Shown: one piece after another, positions 62,816 through 64,000 of the stretch
How the letters are laid out: every line of letters starts with the position of its first letter
How positions within the stretch are numbered: position 1 is the first letter of the stretch
DNA from: Zygnema cylindricum
Taxonomy: Eukaryota > Streptophyta > Zygnematophyceae > Zygnematales > Zygnemataceae
Reading direction: 5' to 3'
Length of the DNA: 64,000 nt
Assembly (NCBI GenBank): GCA_037447655.1
Contig: JBBHKE010002277.1
Span: forward strand, 151,571-215,570
The notes under the pieces: model-generated
The model's database searches: none
What the model was told of the DNA's origin: nothing
The model's input: the letters and a program-made list of their open reading frames with translations, nothing else
Position numbers and translations under genes: made by a program

Positions 62816-62857
62816 ATGCGCGGTATTTGTTTCATTTACGAAACAAATGCGCGGTAC
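62816..62857 (-). promoter_or_regulatory. Palindromic GCGCGGTATTTGTTTC element
   Basis: ATGCGCGGTA occurs twice in direct orientation (62816-62825 and 62848-62857), with TTTGTTTC and GAAACAAA as inverted arms between them. Versions exist in Cop-B (11103-11145), Cop-F (51068-51105) and the LTR at the right end (63575-63615). Confidence 0.55.
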
Positions 62858-63000
62858 TGATTTTTGTCCGTACCGTAAGTCGTACATTATATATTACTGG
62901 ATCTATGTATCCCGTAATTCATTTCAGTTAAATGGTTTATCGCACGTATATATATTTAAATAAATATCAAACTATATGTTACGTAACACTACCGTTAGAC

Positions 63001-63075
63001 TTAACGGCTAAGGCTACCGGCTATATCCTATCTGCCGTCCGGAAGGTACAAGGATCAAAACCTGCCGCCGGCACA
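63001..63075 (+). other. tRNA-like segment in Cop-A LTR
   Basis: TAACGGCTAAGGCTACCGG is box-A-like, and AGGATCAAAACCTG is a degenerate box B with self-complementary T-arm ends. It is antisense to the LTR and in the same place as the perfect versions in Cop-C and Cop-E. It is not a functional tRNA gene by structure. Confidence 0.5.
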
Positions 63076-63816
63076 TACCTTTTAATTAATAAATAAACCC
63101 TAATATAAATTCCCGTAAACCTCAGGATAGCCAAGGTAGCCATGGCTCTAGCTTCCTCTCCAATTTCTCAGTGACTGCGACAAGTTTGAGAGTTGGAGAG
63201 AGAAGTTAGAGATAGACTGCCTCGACTTCTATATTTCTTTTCAGACCTAGAAAATACTAATAAAACCATTAGTTTCTACATGGATAGGGAGCTAGAGCCA
63301 TGGCTGCCTAAGCTCTCTAGAGAAGACATGGGGAAAATTAGGTAGACTTAACAAAAATTAGTTGACGGACCCAGGAATTGATCCTGGTCCATGCCGTCCA
63401 TCAATTTGGACTAGCCGTTAGCTCTAGCCGTTAAGTTTAGGACACATGTTACGATGTATAGGGTTTGATAAATAATAAATCGTTACATGTAGATTTATTC
63501 GTTTAACGGCGAATAGATACTTAGCGCATAGATACAGTTTGTTTTAGTACGAAGTACGCTATGGGGACAGAACGGATACAACGCATTTGTTGGATAGCGA
63601 AACAAATACCGCGCGTGGAATTTCAGCCGCTAGGATTATAGCCGGTTTTGATCGGACGGCCGCGATATGCACCGCGATCACAGAAAAGGCATTTTTGGCG
63701 TTTTACGGTCTTTGCCACGTCAGATGACACGTGGCGTGATAACATTGGATTAACGGAATTCCGGAGATTACAGGAACTAATCCTGATTTGACACGTGTCG
63801 ACTTTTTGGCCATGTC

Positions 63817-63891
63817 GTACAATGGCCGTACATAAAGTACACCAGCACTTGTACTTTTCTGTACAACACAGTAATTTGATTGGTGCCGTAC
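63817..63891 (+). promoter_or_regulatory. GTAC array of right-end LTR
   Basis: Six sites at 63817, 63828, 63837, 63851, 63861 and 63888. Counted from the right the offsets are 0, 27, 37, 51, 60 and 71, exactly those of Cop-A although this LTR is of another subfamily. Confidence 0.65.
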
Positions 63892-63971
63892 TTCAGTAGA
63901 TAGAGTTTTAGCGAGGGAATAGGACTTAGAAAATTTTGGGTAGGCAGCTGCCTCTCCCAGAGAGCACTTTG

Positions 63972-63978
63972 TATAAAT
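63972..63978 (+). promoter_or_regulatory. TATA box of right-end LTR
   Basis: TATAAAT upstream of GGCAAACTTTGGCCAGCC, in the same setting as 5104-5110, about 84 bp past the start of the last GTAC site. Confidence 0.6.
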
Positions 63979-64000
63979 GGCAAACTTTGGCCAGCCATAA

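Larger units (their letters stand above)
56835..63280 (-). mobile_element. Cop-A: full-length copia element with TSD
   Basis: 6446 bp on the minus strand: two LTRs of 1047 bp, perfect half-tRNA primer-binding site, gag, protease, integrase, RT-RNase H, and a polypurine tract. TGGAT is duplicated at 56830-56834 and 63281-63285. By eye the LTRs differ at about 20 positions (near 2%), so the insertion is fairly young. Internal frame breaks: TGA early in gag (near 62127), a 1-bp deletion near 61478, TGA near 60873, TAG near 60069 and TAA near 59712. It is therefore non-autonomous now. It inserted into another copia LTR. Confidence 0.96.
62234..63280 (-). repeat. Cop-A 5' LTR
   Basis: 1047 bp. 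In element sense, in order: CCATGGCTACC block (63136-63146), antisense tRNA-like segment (63001-63070), palindromic element (62857-62816), GTAC array (62617-62543), TATA-like GTACAAAAGG and GGTCAACTTTGACC (about 62465-62440), then U5 ending in an in-frame ATG (MEVSEF) and CA. Confidence 0.96.
63281..64000 (+). repeat. Split copia LTR, right piece
   Basis: It continues the LTR from 56834 (TGGATAGGGAGCTAGAGCCATGG) to the window edge. It contains an antisense tRNA-like segment (63360-63445), the GAAACAAATACCGCGCG element near 63600, a GTAC array, and TATAAAT at 63972-63978. The LTR's U5 and its element lie beyond the window. Confidence 0.9.

Noticed and set aside
62561-62860. Frames on both strands in copia LTR U3, repeated at 57156-57488
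   Set aside because: Recurrent because the LTRs are repeats; they overlap the GTAC array and palindromic element and have no domain.

Overview
This 64 kb window looks like retrotransposon-packed intergenic DNA from a large eukaryotic nuclear genome of the green lineage. I found no host gene, no structured RNA gene and no CRISPR array. Green-lineage origin is inferred from three things. The copia primer-binding sites match the anticodon arm of plant-type initiator tRNA-Met. There is a cluster of AAACCCTA telo-box motifs. The elements are Ty1/copia and Ty3/gypsy, several with LTRs near 1 kb. A cytosine methyltransferase inside a gypsy element recalls reports, from memory, of DNMT capture by charophyte-algal (and dinoflagellate) retrotransposons. 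A streptophyte alga or early-diverging plant is therefore my best but weak guess.

Layout, left to right (names are mine). 1-570: GC-rich minisatellite. 700-4924: Cop-G, a broken copia on the minus strand. 4925-8301: LTR fragments, a CA microsatellite, a solo LTR, a 20-bp tandem array and a gypsy LTR. 8302-11565: Cop-B. 11704-13241: Cop-H. 13413-18624: gag-protease remnant of a third retroelement type plus its long AT-rich leader. 18625-23419: Cop-C. 23420-36781: Gyp-1, the key element. 36782-38151: Cop-D 3' end. 38152-39546: Gyp-3 gag fragment. 39547-41631: Cop-E 5' end. 41632-48600: Gyp-2, with a partly duplicated pol and a solo LTR inside. 48601-51691: Cop-F 3' half. 51917-55164: gag-only LTR element. 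55190-56719: 5' end of a plus-strand gypsy. 56720-64000: a plus-strand copia LTR split by Cop-A (56835-63280), the only element with both LTRs and a perfect target-site duplication.

Gyp-1 (minus strand) is the most unusual object. Its order is LTR, long proline-rich gag with two CCHC knuckles, aspartic protease, a DNMT3-like C5 cytosine methyltransferase, reverse transcriptase, RNase H, integrase and a C-terminal PHD finger. Protease, methyltransferase and RT lie in one ancestral reading frame, now broken by stop codons. The PHD finger recurs in Gyp-2. The element thus carries a DNA-methylation writer domain and a candidate chromatin reader domain.

The copia LTRs share an unusual regulatory architecture. 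It comprises a fixed-spacing array of GTAC motifs upstream of the TATA box, a partly palindromic GCGCGGTATTTGTTTC element, an antisense tRNA-like segment with a pol III box B, and half-tRNA priming in which the gag ATG lies inside the primer-binding site.
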